The position numbers and the translations under genes were made by a program. Positions 15,711-22,079 of a stretch of DNA of 22,079 nucleotides are shown one piece after another. The notes under the pieces were generated by a model. That model was not told where the DNA came from. It searched no databases and saw only the letters and a list, made by a program, of their open reading frames with translations. The DNA is from Polaribacter sp. (lineage in GTDB: Bacteria > Bacteroidota > Bacteroidia > Flavobacteriales > Flavobacteriaceae). The DNA lies in NCBI GenBank assembly GCA_029248845.1, contig JAQWIO010000007.1:1-22079 (forward strand), written 5' to 3'. Position 1 is the stretch's first letter; each line of letters opens with the position of its first letter.

Positions 15711-15763
15711 GTTTGCCAACAAAGAACTGAGTTAAAAAACACGAAATATATCCATATTAGTTG
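15711..15763 (+). repeat. Truncated or decayed terminal attC-like site 7
   Basis: The left end GTTTGCCAAC (15711-15720) matches the inverse of the cassette 7 start (GTTAGCAAAC) with one mismatch, so it is a real left half. The expected box after AAA is not GnnTAT but GAACTG, and no pairing right arm follows. The nearest candidate is ATATCC, ATATTA, GTTG (ending 15763), which has the right order but does not pair with the left arm. The array seems to end in a damaged site. Confidence 0.5.
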
Positions 15764-15814
15764 TTTTTAATAACGATATAAATTAAACGCGCTGTATGCG
15801 CTCCTGAAAACAAT

Positions 15815-15840
15815 AAAGCCGAAACGTACGTTTCGGCTTT
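15815..15840. terminator. Bidirectional hairpin terminator, copy A
   Basis: A perfect 26-nt palindrome with arm AAAGCCGAAACGT, followed by TTT on the plus side and preceded by A-rich sequence, so it can stop transcripts from both sides. It separates the end of the cassette array from the convergent FISUMP gene, whose stop is at 15931. An identical hairpin with conserved flank lies at 18912-18937. Confidence 0.82.
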
Positions 15841-15930
15841 TTATCTGTACACCCAATTGCCCTATTTTCGGAACAATGCCTCATAGTTTTAAAGGAATTT
15901 ATAGAAATTGAGTTTGAATAACAATAAATA

Positions 15931-18156
15931 TTATTCTTTCACACAACGTATACAAGCGCCAACTTGGGATTGATTATAATTAAATTGCAAAACTTCGTCT
16001 TGCCAACGGTATGTTCTAGGGTTTGAGTTTATAAGCCAATAATGGCCAACATTATTATAATCAAATACACCATCCTCAGAAAGCCAACCTGTATAATTTA
16101 AATTGAAGGCATCATCATTAATACTGTAAATTGGAATCGTTTGTGAGTGGATGTCAACGGAAGTTGGAAGCCTATAACCCGAGGGGCATATTTGTTTGGG
16201 ATTTGTGGTTACTAACTGATTATAGAAATAAGAATTTTGCCAAAAATAATATTTGGGCATTTCATAATCAAATTCATAATCCCATTGGGTAACTTGTGTT
16301 ATGGGGGTACCGTCATTAAAACGGGTAACTTTTAAATCTTGTGCCATCCATTCTTTGTTACCAATAATAACAGTCTCGTAAAAATTACCATCTATGTCAG
16401 TGACTCCAGACCCTGTTTGAGATGGAGTTGAGAATTGGAATTCATCACTTACTTCTTGCCCAACACCATAGCTGTTTTTAGCATACGCACTAAAGAAATA
16501 ACGTACTGCAGGGAGTAGATTATTGGCGTTGCTGTCAAAATTTCCTATTCCAGTACCATCACTAGTGATAATTCTGTTTGGGTCTACATCAGCGTTTTCA
16601 TAATAGATAGCTTCAAAGTGTGGTGAAATAATAATCCCGCGCTCGGTCACAGGACTGCCACCGTCTGCTAATATATTATTACCCGTTATTGTAACAGAAT
16701 TACTAGTAATATTCTCAGTACGACCATTGTAAACAACCGGCACACCAGGTGAAGTTGTAAAAGTACCCGCCTCAGTATAACCGGTACCGTTAGCATTGGT
16801 AGCATAGCCTTTTACGTAATAGGTTGTGTTAGGTAAAAGGTTGTTAAAATAGGCATCAAACCAACTTGAAGGACAATCTTCATTTTCACAATTTGTATAG
16901 GTTCTTATTAAGTTATCCAAGGATAGGTTATCATTATAACCAAGAATAACACCATTTAAAGTCATTTGTGAACCACCATCATCAATATAATCCCAATTGG
17001 CTGTGCCAATTTTTACAATAGCACTAGTGCTTGTAACTTCAGAAATATTTATAATATCAATATTAGGAACCGTTGTTGATGTAACAAAGGATTTAATATT
17101 TCCAAATGCATAGCCCTTACTGTTTTTAGCAAAGGCTCTCACATTATAGGCTATTCCTCTAACCAAATTAGTCATCTCCAAACTGCCCTCACCATTATTA
17201 TTTATACCTTCATAGCCTCCATCAATAAAAAGATCATATTGTGCATTTCTCCATATAATGCCCGATTCTAAAATAGGGGAGCCATTATTAGAAATGCTAA
17301 GTCCCGAGGTGGCAGAGTTAGTCCCAATATTGGTAACCTCAGATGTAGTAACCACCGGTAATTGGTCTTCTGTGGTAAAGTTATAAGTATTACCATAAGC
17401 AGTGCCTCTGCTATTGGTGGCATAGGCTCTGTAGTAGTAATTAGAAATAGGCGAGAGGTTGGTCATGGTACTACTAAAATTTTGAGCCCCGGGGCCCTCG
17501 TTAGTTTTTGTATTAAGTGATACCACAGGGTTGGGATCCAGACTCCAAACCAAACCTTTGGCCGTGATACTGTAACCGTTATCAGATTGAATGGTTCCAC
17601 CAGAATACGCTTCTATGGCACCATACTGTATACCGGAATTAGTGGAAACTGTTGGGGTCGATCCCCCGTTTTGATTGCTAGAGACTTCCCAGCTATTACC
17701 ATTCCAAACCAAAATATCACCAACATTTTGTCCGTTGGGCAAACTACTTGTTGACGACCCCGTATTTTCTGCATAAAGTGCATAAGGAACACTTAAAAAT
17801 TGTGTGGTGCCCATAGCCACATATCCGGTGCCTGTATTAAGTTCAATACCTAAGTAGTAACTCCCTGAAGACCAATCGAGTTCTGAGAAGACGCCTGTGG
17901 TGGCTGTACCTTGGCCTATTATGAGATTTACCTGTCCTAAATCATCTGTTGTCACATAGTGCGTCTCTGTGAAAATTGGTACCGCAGTTTGTGAACCTTG
18001 AATAACATTAAACTTAAAATACACATTGGTATTTATAATTAAATCTCCTGAGCTATTTCTTACCGTTGCTTGGTAATTAAATCCTTGAGGTGCTTGAGCC
18101 TGGAGTTGTGTTAATGATACTATGGCTAAGCATAGTATGGCGTAAAACTTTTTCAT
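15931..18156 (-). CDS. Secreted FISUMP-domain protein with fibronectin-like repeats
   Basis: 741 residues, intact. A signal peptide MKKFYAILCLAIVSLTQLQAQ is followed by PQGFNYQATVRN, an N-terminal domain common in Bacteroidota surface proteins (about 22-130). Then come about four repeated units of around 100 residues, each starting like PVVTTSEVTNIGTNSATSG and carrying YYRAYATNSRGTAYG- or YNVRAFAKNSKGYAFG-like strands, reminiscent of fibronectin type III. Residues about 585-741 are a FISUMP domain (VTDIDGNFYETVIIGNKEWMAQDLK, CPSGYRLPT, final CIRCVKE). The ATG overlaps the stop of the upstream T9SS gene by 4 nt, so they form one operon. Probably surface-exposed or secreted; its exact function, such as adhesion, is unknown. 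Confidence 0.87.
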   Translation of the reverse strand: MKKFYAILCLAIVSLTQLQAQAPQGFNYQATVRNSSGDLIINTNVYFKFNVIQGSQTAVPIFTETHYVTTDDLGQVNLIIGQGTATTGVFSELDWSSGSYYLGIELNTGTGYVAMGTTQFLSVPYALYAENTGSSTSSLPNGQNVGDILVWNGNSWEVSSNQNGGSTPTVSTNSGIQYGAIEAYSGGTIQSDNGYSITAKGLVWSLDPNPVVSLNTKTNEGPGAQNFSSTMTNLSPISNYYYRAYATNSRGTAYGNTYNFTTEDQLPVVTTSEVTNIGTNSATSGLSISNNGSPILESGIIWRNAQYDLFIDGGYEGINNNGEGSLEMTNLVRGIAYNVRAFAKNSKGYAFGNIKSFVTSTTVPNIDIINISEVTSTSAIVKIGTANWDYIDDGGSQMTLNGVILGYNDNLSLDNLIRTYTNCENEDCPSSWFDAYFNNLLPNTTYYVKGYATNANGTGYTEAGTFTTSPGVPVVYNGRTENITSNSVTITGNNILADGGSPVTERGIIISPHFEAIYYENADVDPNRIITSDGTGIGNFDSNANNLLPAVRYFFSAYAKNSYGVGQEVSDEFQFSTPSQTGSGVTDIDGNFYETVIIGNKEWMAQDLKVTRFNDGTPITQVTQWDYEFDYEMPKYYFWQNSYFYNQLVTTNPKQICPSGYRLPTSVDIHSQTIPIYSINDDAFNLNYTGWLSEDGVFDYNNVGHYWLINSNPRTYRWQDEVLQFNYNQSQVGACIRCVKE

Positions 18157-18629
18157 TTCTTAATGATTTTATACGTATTGGTTTGTTTTGAATCTTTTGT
18201 CGTGACTGTTATAAAGTAAGTGCCTGTTGTTAGTGTTTGAACACTTAAAGGCTGCTCTTTTTGATGCGCTGTTTGTAGAATTTGTTTTCCACTCACATCT
18301 GTAACCCTTACTTCAAAGAATTGTTCTGTGGGATGGGTAATGTAAATCACTTCTTTTGCAGGGTTAGGATAAACCTTGACTTGCAATTGTAGCTCAGGCG
18401 ATTCTGTATTTAGAGTTGATAAATCTAAAGAAGGGTAATACCCATTACCCAATTGATAGCTGTCATCTTCATCGGTCATTGCGCCGACTGCGACTTCACC
18501 GACAGTGTAACTTAGTTTGTTAGTGCCATTCTCAAAAGTTTGGCCGCCTGGCCCAATGACTTGTTTGGAAATGCTTTGACTATAGCCTGAGAATGAAACA
18601 ACTAAAAATAGTAATGTAAAATAGCGCAT
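18153..18629 (-). CDS. Secreted protein with type IX secretion C-terminal sorting domain
   Basis: 158 residues. A signal peptide is MRYFTLLFLVVSFSGYSQ. The short middle (ISKQVIGPGGQTFENGTNKLSYTVGEVAVGA) is a motif seen in many Flavobacteriia T9SS substrates. The last 77 or so residues are a T9SS type A sorting domain: LQVKVYPNPAKEVIYI at the start and TTGTYFITVTTKDSKQTNTYKIIKK at the end. The protein should cross the outer membrane through the Por/gliding machinery and be anchored or released. It is the first gene of the operon with the FISUMP protein (4-nt overlap). There is little between signal and sorting domain, so it may act as a partner of the larger protein. Confidence 0.88.
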   Translation of the reverse strand: MRYFTLLFLVVSFSGYSQSISKQVIGPGGQTFENGTNKLSYTVGEVAVGAMTDEDDSYQLGNGYYPSLDLSTLNTESPELQLQVKVYPNPAKEVIYITHPTEQFFEVRVTDVSGKQILQTAHQKEQPLSVQTLTTGTYFITVTTKDSKQTNTYKIIKK

Positions 18630-18643
18630 GGTAATTATTTATG

Positions 18644-18700
18644 TAAATTTAAGAAAAATTGTGAATTAAAATCAATATGATTGTCTCATTATAATGAGAC
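18644..18700 (-). promoter_or_regulatory. Probable promoter and palindrome upstream of the T9SS/FISUMP operon
   Basis: On the minus strand TTG (18675-18673), 21 nt and TAAATTTA (18651-18644) resemble the Bacteroidota TTG/TAnnTTTG promoter, with A in place of the last G. Directly upstream is the perfect 18-nt palindrome GTCTCATTATAATGAGAC (18683-18700), well placed for an activator or repressor. Part of the evidence is only position. Confidence 0.42.
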
Positions 18701-18911
18701 GATTATAACGAAGGGAGTTGATGAATAGTGTAAATAAAAAAATATCCCCAAAAATAAATAATTATTTTTGAGGATAAATTGTACTGAAGATGGGACTTAG
18801 CTATGCTGAGTCCCAGAATCAACATTTTGAAAAAAGCCGACGCAACTACGGTGTTTATTTTTTGTTTCTTTGTACTCACTAAAGTAAGCTTTATGTGCTC
18901 TAAAAAACAAA

Positions 18912-18937
18912 AAAGCCGAAACGTACGTTTCGGCTTT
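18912..18937. terminator. Bidirectional hairpin terminator, copy B
   Basis: The same 26-nt palindrome as at 15815, and the following bases (TTTATCTGTACACCCAATTG, then ...CTATTTTCG) are also shared with copy A. It lies in the 18630-19020 region, which has no credible gene. Reading frames there are antisense to each other and carry no signal of coding. The copy of a gene's 3' flank without the gene suggests a duplicated and deleted segment. Confidence 0.75.
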
Positions 18938-19020
18938 TTATCTGTACACCCAATTGAGCTATTTTCGAAACAAAACCTCTGTTTTTTAAACAAAATTTTA
19001 GAAACTTTTTGAAAAGAAAA

Positions 19021-19044
19021 AACCCGCAAACTATGTTGCGGGTT
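19021..19044 (-). terminator. Rho-independent terminator of the truncated outer-membrane gene
   Basis: AACCCGCAA (19021-19029) and TTGCGGGTT (19036-19044) form a 9-bp stem with a 6-nt loop. On the minus strand the stem is followed by a T-rich run (complement of GAAAAGAAAAAA). The stop codon of the 92-residue frame lies in the loop, so coding and terminator sequence overlap. Confidence 0.75.
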
Positions 19045-19309
19045 CGACTGTACTCCAAATTGCGCCTAAACTAAACCATTTGCTAAATCTATATTCTAGC
19101 TCAACATTGTAGTTGTTGGAAAATGCCATTTGATCAAAATCACTAAACGAAGTAAAAGGATTACGGTCTCCTACACTATCGACTAAGTTGACGCCTAGTT
19201 TTAAAATTAGTGTTCTATGGAGTGTATTAATAGAATCATTTGAGGATTCTTGAGCCTGAACAGATAATAGGCCGCCAACAAAAATTAAAAGAAGTATGAA
19301 TTTTTTCAT
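19031..19309 (-). pseudogene. Truncated outer-membrane beta-barrel protein
   Basis: 92 residues. A signal peptide (MKKFILLLIFVGGLLSVQAQE) is followed by the start of an OmpA-like or porin-like barrel: KLGVNLVDSVGDRNPF, FSNNYNVELEYRFSKWFSLGAIWS. The frame then ends as VEPAT-stop, inside the terminator stem-loop. Full-length proteins of this kind run to several hundred residues, so a large internal and C-terminal part is missing, probably by a deletion that joined the 5' end to the terminator. A genuinely short protein cannot be excluded. The upstream region carries three direct repeats that may have controlled it. Confidence 0.65.
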
Positions 19310-19410
19310 TTTAGGTTTGGGTTTAATGGTTGAATAATCACATGAAGTGAATCTACAGTTTTAAGTCTAACCGCAAATTAAGGATGAATAGATGCAAAAT
19401 ACTAATACTA

Positions 19411-19462
19411 TGTAATGAACGGCTTACTGACGTAACAAACGGCAATATAATGTAACAAACGG
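19411..19462 (-). promoter_or_regulatory. Three 20-bp-spaced direct repeats, LytTR-like
   Basis: GTAATGAACGG, GTAACAAACGG and GTAACAAACGG end at 19422, 19442 and 19462, an exact 20-nt spacing. On the minus strand they read CCGTTCAT and CCGTTTGT, close to the LytTR-regulator half-site pattern (A/C)(C/A)GTTN(A/G)(T/C). They lie 100-150 bp upstream of the truncated outer-membrane gene and point toward it. Confidence 0.5.
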
Positions 19463-19510
19463 TCTGTGTGATGCCTTAGTTATTTAGCATTATGACTATT
19501 GGTTTAGAGA

Positions 19511-19573
19511 GGACACTATGTGTCCTGTTTTAGCGCTGTACTACTTTATGAGATACATGGAGCGCTAAAACAG
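19511..19573. repeat. Nested inverted repeats in the 19310-19625 intergenic region
   Basis: CTGTTTTAGCGCT (19525-19537) and AGCGCTAAAACAG (19561-19573) are perfect 13-nt inverse copies around a 23-nt loop. Adjoining on the left is GGACAC-tat-GTGTCC (19511-19525). There is no T-run, so a simple terminator is unlikely. It lies between the 5' end of the truncated outer-membrane gene and the 3' end of the HxlR gene. No gene is seen in this gap. Confidence 0.6.
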
Positions 19574-19625
19574 CAAGAAGTTAATTTAGAGAATTGTCGT
19601 GATTTTTACGATTACAACAAACGTC

Positions 19626-19937
19626 TTATGGCATGAAATTATTTGACCAGGTTTCAATTTCATTAAAAACAGAACATAAATTTTTAGACGCTTCTGTTAA
19701 TGCATACTCAACGCGCGGTGGTATTTCTGCATACTGTGTTCGAATCACTAGCCCATCACGTTCCAATTCCTTTAACTGATCTGAAAGCACTTTTCTAGAA
19801 ATTGCAGGAATAAAAAACGCCAGCTTTCCAAATCGGATCTCCCCTTTATTGCGCAATGTATTTATGATGATTAATTTCCATTTACCGCCTAATATTTTAT
19901 TAAAATGGGCAACAGGGCATATGTTTTCTGAAATCAT
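19626..19937 (-). CDS. HxlR-family winged-helix transcription regulator
   Basis: 103 residues, full length for the family. CPVAHFNKILGGKWKLIIINTLRNKGEIRFGKLAFFIPAISRKVLSDQLKELERDGLVIRTQYAEIPPRVEYALTE is the complete HxlR domain. C7 at the start of the domain is at the position that acts as a redox switch in some family members (HypR, QorR types). It is divergent from a CDGSH gene and a DoxX-like gene with shared half-sites between them, so it most likely controls these genes and itself in response to an electrophile or oxidative signal. Confidence 0.9.
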   Translation of the reverse strand: MISENICPVAHFNKILGGKWKLIIINTLRNKGEIRFGKLAFFIPAISRKVLSDQLKELERDGLVIRTQYAEIPPRVEYALTEASKNLCSVFNEIETWSNNFMP

Positions 19938-19965
19938 ATTTTTAGGGTTATAATAGTTACTATAA

Positions 19966-20042
19966 GGTTACCAGTTATTTATAGTTACTTAAATGTAACA
20001 AGTGACAAATATAAACTATAATTAGTAACTTTGTGTAACTAA
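19966..20042. promoter_or_regulatory. Divergent HxlR/CDGSH control region
   Basis: Repeated GTTAC/GTAAC half-sites: GGTTACC near 19966, TAGTTACTTAAATGTAAC (19982-19999), and TTAGT (20022-20026) with ACTAA (20038-20042). TAACTTTG (20026-20033) matches the Bacteroidota -7 element exactly and sits inside the last pair, about 24 nt before the CDGSH ATG, so binding there would block transcription. A -33 TTG is not evident. Confidence 0.55.
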
Positions 20043-20056
20043 TTAAAAATTATTAT

Positions 20057-20173
20057 ATGAAAATTAAACAAGACAGGCCAAAGTGTGGTTGTGGAAACAC
20101 CTCAGATTCTAGTGGATATTGTGACGGTTCACATCTAAACAAAACATCAAATCTTAACATCTTAACATCTTAA
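20057..20173 (+). CDS. Small CDGSH-type iron-sulfur protein
   Basis: 38 residues: MKIKQDRPKCGCGNTSDS, then SGYCDGSHLNKTSNLNILTS. The motif C-x-C-(x9)-C-D-G-S-H is the CDGSH 2Fe-2S binding pattern (three Cys and one His), here as a stand-alone minimal domain. It is preceded by the -7 element at 20026 and followed 3 nt later by the DoxX-like gene, so the two should be cotranscribed. The product may carry electrons or sense redox state, which fits its HxlR neighbour. Function is inferred from the motif. Confidence 0.82.
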   Translation: MKIKQDRPKCGCGNTSDSSGYCDGSHLNKTSNLNILTS

Positions 20174-20176
20174 ATT

Positions 20177-20554
20177 ATGGAAAAAGTACAAAACATTGCA
20201 AGACTTATATTGGGCGTCCTTTTGGTTGTATTTGGATTAAATTATTTTTTACAATTTATGACCCTACCTCCGATGGCCGAGCCTGCGAATATCTTTATAG
20301 GCGCTATCTTTAAGGCCGGTTATATATTGCCAGTAGTAGCCGCTGTAGAAATTCTTAGTGGGCTAGCACTGATCCTTACAAAATACAAAGCATTAGCACT
20401 TGTGGTTGTGTTCCCCGTGCTTTTAAACGCATTCTTATTTCATCTCTTTTTAGACCTAGCCGGCAGTGGTGCAGCAGCATTTTTATTTGCGCTCAATATT
20501 TTTCTTATTGTTAGATATAAAGACGCTTATGCCGCTATTTTAAAACCAAATTAA
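20177..20554 (+). CDS. DoxX-like small membrane protein
   Basis: 125 residues with four hydrophobic segments (about 8-28, 43-67, 70-90, 95-113): IARLILGVLLVVFGLNYFLQF, GAIFKAGYILPVVAAVEILSG, ALALVVVFPVLLNAFLFHLFL, AAAFLFALNIFLIV. This is the DoxX/DoxD-like four-helix inner-membrane family, linked in other bacteria to redox, thiol or quinone metabolism. It is the second gene of the CDGSH operon and is followed by a strong terminator. The precise role is unknown. Confidence 0.8.
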   Translation: MEKVQNIARLILGVLLVVFGLNYFLQFMTLPPMAEPANIFIGAIFKAGYILPVVAAVEILSGLALILTKYKALALVVVFPVLLNAFLFHLFLDLAGSGAAAFLFALNIFLIVRYKDAYAAILKPN

Positions 20555-20582
20555 ATTTTGAACAGTTCGTTTATGTGTTGCT

Positions 20583-20612
20583 AAAAAAGCGTTTCTGAAG
20601 AAACGCTTTTTT
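20583..20612. terminator. Rho-independent terminator after the DoxX-like gene
   Basis: AAAAAAGCGTTTC (20583-20595), loop TGAA, GAAACGCTTTTTT (20600-20612): a 13-bp stem counting the A/T flanks, 28 nt after the stop codon. It can work in both directions. Confidence 0.9.
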
Positions 20613-20703
20613 AAATTCATTTAAAATCACTCCTAATAAATAAACGCTATAATTTAATATCACTATTATTTTCACTTTATTTGTAGGCGCAAAACCTATT
20701 AGA

Positions 20704-22079
20704 ATGAAGTTATTTTCTAAGTTTATCTTTCTTATACTATTAATTTTAAACTGTAGCTGGTCAACTGCACAGACTACTGTTGAAATTACAGGTAACCTGA
20801 TTGAAAACAATACCTCTCAACCTATTCCATATGCGACTGTCGTGGTTAAGGATAAAATAACAAAACAGAATATTACGGGTATAATTTCAGACGATAACGG
20901 AAAATTTATGGTGCTATCACCAACCCCTAATTTTTATCTAGAAATCAGTTTTATTGGTTTTGAAACAAAAACTATTACTGAGTTTAAGATTCAAGAAGGA
21001 AAAACAAATTTAGGCGCTCTAAAACTTATACCCGATAATCAAAAACTGGATGAAATCGTGGTTACTGCTCAAACATCAAAAACCACATTTAAGCTAGATA
21101 AACGTGTTTTTAATGTTGGAAAAGATTTTAGTACTTCGGGAGCAAGTGCTTTAGAAGTTATAAATAATGTGCCATCGGTAAATGTAAGTATAGAAGGGGA
21201 TGTAAGCTTACGCGGAAGTGCTGGTGTGCAAATCCTAATCAACGGAAAACCTTCGGTTTTAGCAGACCAATCAAGTAATGCATTAGGAACGATTACTGCT
21301 GATATGATTGAAAGTATTGAAGTCATAACAAACCCTTCAGCCAAATACGAAGCTTCAGGAACAGCAGGCATTTTAAATATTATACTAAAGAAAGAAGAAA
21401 AAAGAGGGTGGAATGGTTCTGTTTCAGCAAATACGGGAATCCCTGATAATCACAGTTTGGGACTTAGTATCAACCGAAGAACCGATGACTTTAATTTTTT
21501 TGCACAAATGGGTGCAGGGTATCGTTCTCTTCCACAAAATGCTGAAAACACCAACCAAAACTTGATAAATGACGAGGTAATTTTAAGCCATGGTAAAGAA
21601 TTTAGAAACGAAACATTTTTCAACATTACCTTGGGTACCGATTATCACATTAACGCCTTGAACGTGTTGACGCTTTCAGGAAATTTTGCCTATGAAATTG
21701 AGGCCCAACCGTCTGCATATCAGTTTAGGGTTCTAGATACTACTGACGCCCTAATTTCAAGTTGGAGTAGAGAAGAAAATACCGCTGCAACAAATCCAAA
21801 ATATCAATTCGAATTGAACTACAAAAAACAGTTTGAAACTAATAAAGAACACAGCTTACAAATTAGTGCATTGGGGAGTTTCTTTGGTAAAGACCAAGAA
21901 TCAAAGTTCATTAACACCTTAATTACAGGAGCGGATATCCCCAATGCGCAACAAACAGAAACCGATTTTCAACAAGCCGATTACACCTTCAAAGCAGATT
22001 ACGTCAACCCACTGACAGAAATTTATACTATTGAAACAGGAGTTCAATATGTTATAAACGATGTAGGTAATGATTTTGA
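20704..22079 (+). CDS. Outer-membrane beta-barrel/TonB-dependent receptor family protein (5' part)
   Basis: The frame is open from ATG 20704 to the window end, about 458 residues. Signal peptide MKLFSKFIFLILLILNCSWS. A carboxypeptidase-D-like regulatory domain covers about 25-115 (TGNLIENNTSQPIPYATVVV, FIGFETKTI, LDEIVVTAQ). A plug-like domain at about 130-225 contains ALEVINNVPSVNVSIEGDVSLRG, QILINGKPS and IESIEVITNPSAKYEASGTAG, which is characteristic of the outer membrane beta-barrel family. The barrel (from about 230) is cut off at the end of the window. Substrate unknown. It lies about 90 bp after the DoxX terminator and has no link to the cassette array. Confidence 0.88.
   Translation, partial: MKLFSKFIFLILLILNCSWSTAQTTVEITGNLIENNTSQPIPYATVVVKDKITKQNITGIISDDNGKFMVLSPTPNFYLEISFIGFETKTITEFKIQEGKTNLGALKLIPDNQKLDEIVVTAQTSKTTFKLDKRVFNVGKDFSTSGASALEVINNVPSVNVSIEGDVSLRGSAGVQILINGKPSVLADQSSNALGTITADMIESIEVITNPSAKYEASGTAGILNIILKKEEKRGWNGSVSANTGIPDNHSLGLSINRRTDDFNFFAQMGAGYRSLPQNAENTNQNLINDEVILSHGKEFRNETFFNITLGTDYHINALNVLTLSGNFAYEIEAQPSAYQFRVLDTTDALISSWSREENTAATNPKYQFELNYKKQFETNKEHSLQISALGSFFGKDQESKFINTLITGADIPNAQQTETDFQQADYTFKADYVNPLTEIYTIETGVQYVINDVGNDF

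Larger units (their letters stand above)
2794..15720 (+). mobile_element. Integron-like array of seven gene cassettes
   Basis: Inferred cassettes: C1 2794-3803, C2 3804-10034, C3 10035-11631, C4 11632-13046, C5 13047-13949, C6 13950-15035, C7 from 15036 with a truncated end near 15720. All genes are on the plus strand. Each cassette start matches the inverse of the left end of its own 3' site: GTTGTAAAA/TTTTACAAC, GTTACCTG/CAGGTAAC, GTTGGGCAT/ATGCCCAAC, GTTGCCGCAC/GTGCTGCAAC (one mismatch), GTTAGGAAT/ATTCCTAAC, GTTACCCAC/GTGGGTAAC, GTTAGCAAAC/GTTTGCCAAC (one mismatch). Adjacent cassettes do not match each other this way. This is how integron cassettes behave, because a circular cassette carries a complete site. 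The boundaries are direct sequence observations; mobility is inference. Confidence 0.88.

Noticed and set aside
15746..15763. ATATCC-ATATTA-GTTG as an intact right half of site 7
   Set aside because: It has the correct order and spacing but does not pair with the left arm box GAACTG, so it is listed only as a possible remnant.
18703..19029. Protein-coding frames on either strand
   Set aside because: Both frames run through the terminator palindrome and its flank, are antisense to each other and show no protein signature.

Overview
The window is AT-rich Bacteroidota DNA, most likely from a marine Flavobacteriia. The evidence is a type IX secretion C-terminal sorting domain, two SusC-like/TonB-type outer-membrane beta-barrel genes that begin with a carboxypeptidase-like regulatory domain, a FISUMP-type secreted protein, and promoter boxes of the Bacteroidota form TTG-N20-TAnnTTTG. 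I see no rRNA, tRNA or CRISPR array.

Layout. 1-727 (minus): 5' part of an outer-membrane beta-barrel gene that runs off the window. 728-1147: no convincing gene. 1148-1543 (minus): small zinc-ribbon protein. 1626-2753 (plus): tyrosine recombinase. 2766-2796: a palindrome that looks like the primary attachment site. 2794 to about 15720: an integron-like array of seven gene cassettes, all on the plus strand. 15815-19309: terminator copies and a minus-strand secreted-protein operon (T9SS protein, then FISUMP protein), plus a truncated outer-membrane protein. 19626-20554: a divergent HxlR regulator / CDGSH / DoxX locus. 20704 to the end: a second outer-membrane receptor, cut by the window edge.

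The main discovery is the array. Each cassette begins right after a G of a GTTR core. The first 8-10 nt of each cassette are the reverse complement of the left end of the recombination site at that same cassette's 3' end: 5 of 7 match perfectly and 2 have one mismatch, counting the shared G/C. This is the rule of integron cassettes, whose attC site is completed when the cassette circularises. The sites also share a fold: YAAC, 3 nt, a GnnTAT-like box, a variable middle, the complementary box, 5-6 nt, GTTR. The integrase is unusual. It reads toward the array, carries about 110 extra N-terminal residues, and has XerC/D-like spacing between catalytic boxes, so it lacks the insertion that defines canonical IntI integrases.

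Cassette cargo: (1) SAM methyltransferase; (2) a 6.2-kb cassette with a type III restriction-modification system (XRE regulator, Mod, Fic, Res); (3) secreted SGNH hydrolase; (4) acyltransferase-3 membrane protein; (5) FkbM methyltransferase; (6) DUF1778/GNAT toxin-antitoxin pair with its own promoter-operator; (7) hexapeptide-repeat acetyltransferase with a truncated terminal site. The cargo looks like surface-glycan modification plus defence and stabilisation. Four cassette genes (res, SGNH, acyltransferase-3, hexapeptide acetyltransferase) carry one-base length changes in short homopolymers. The flanking genes appear intact, so these may be real decay, but sequencing error is not excluded.
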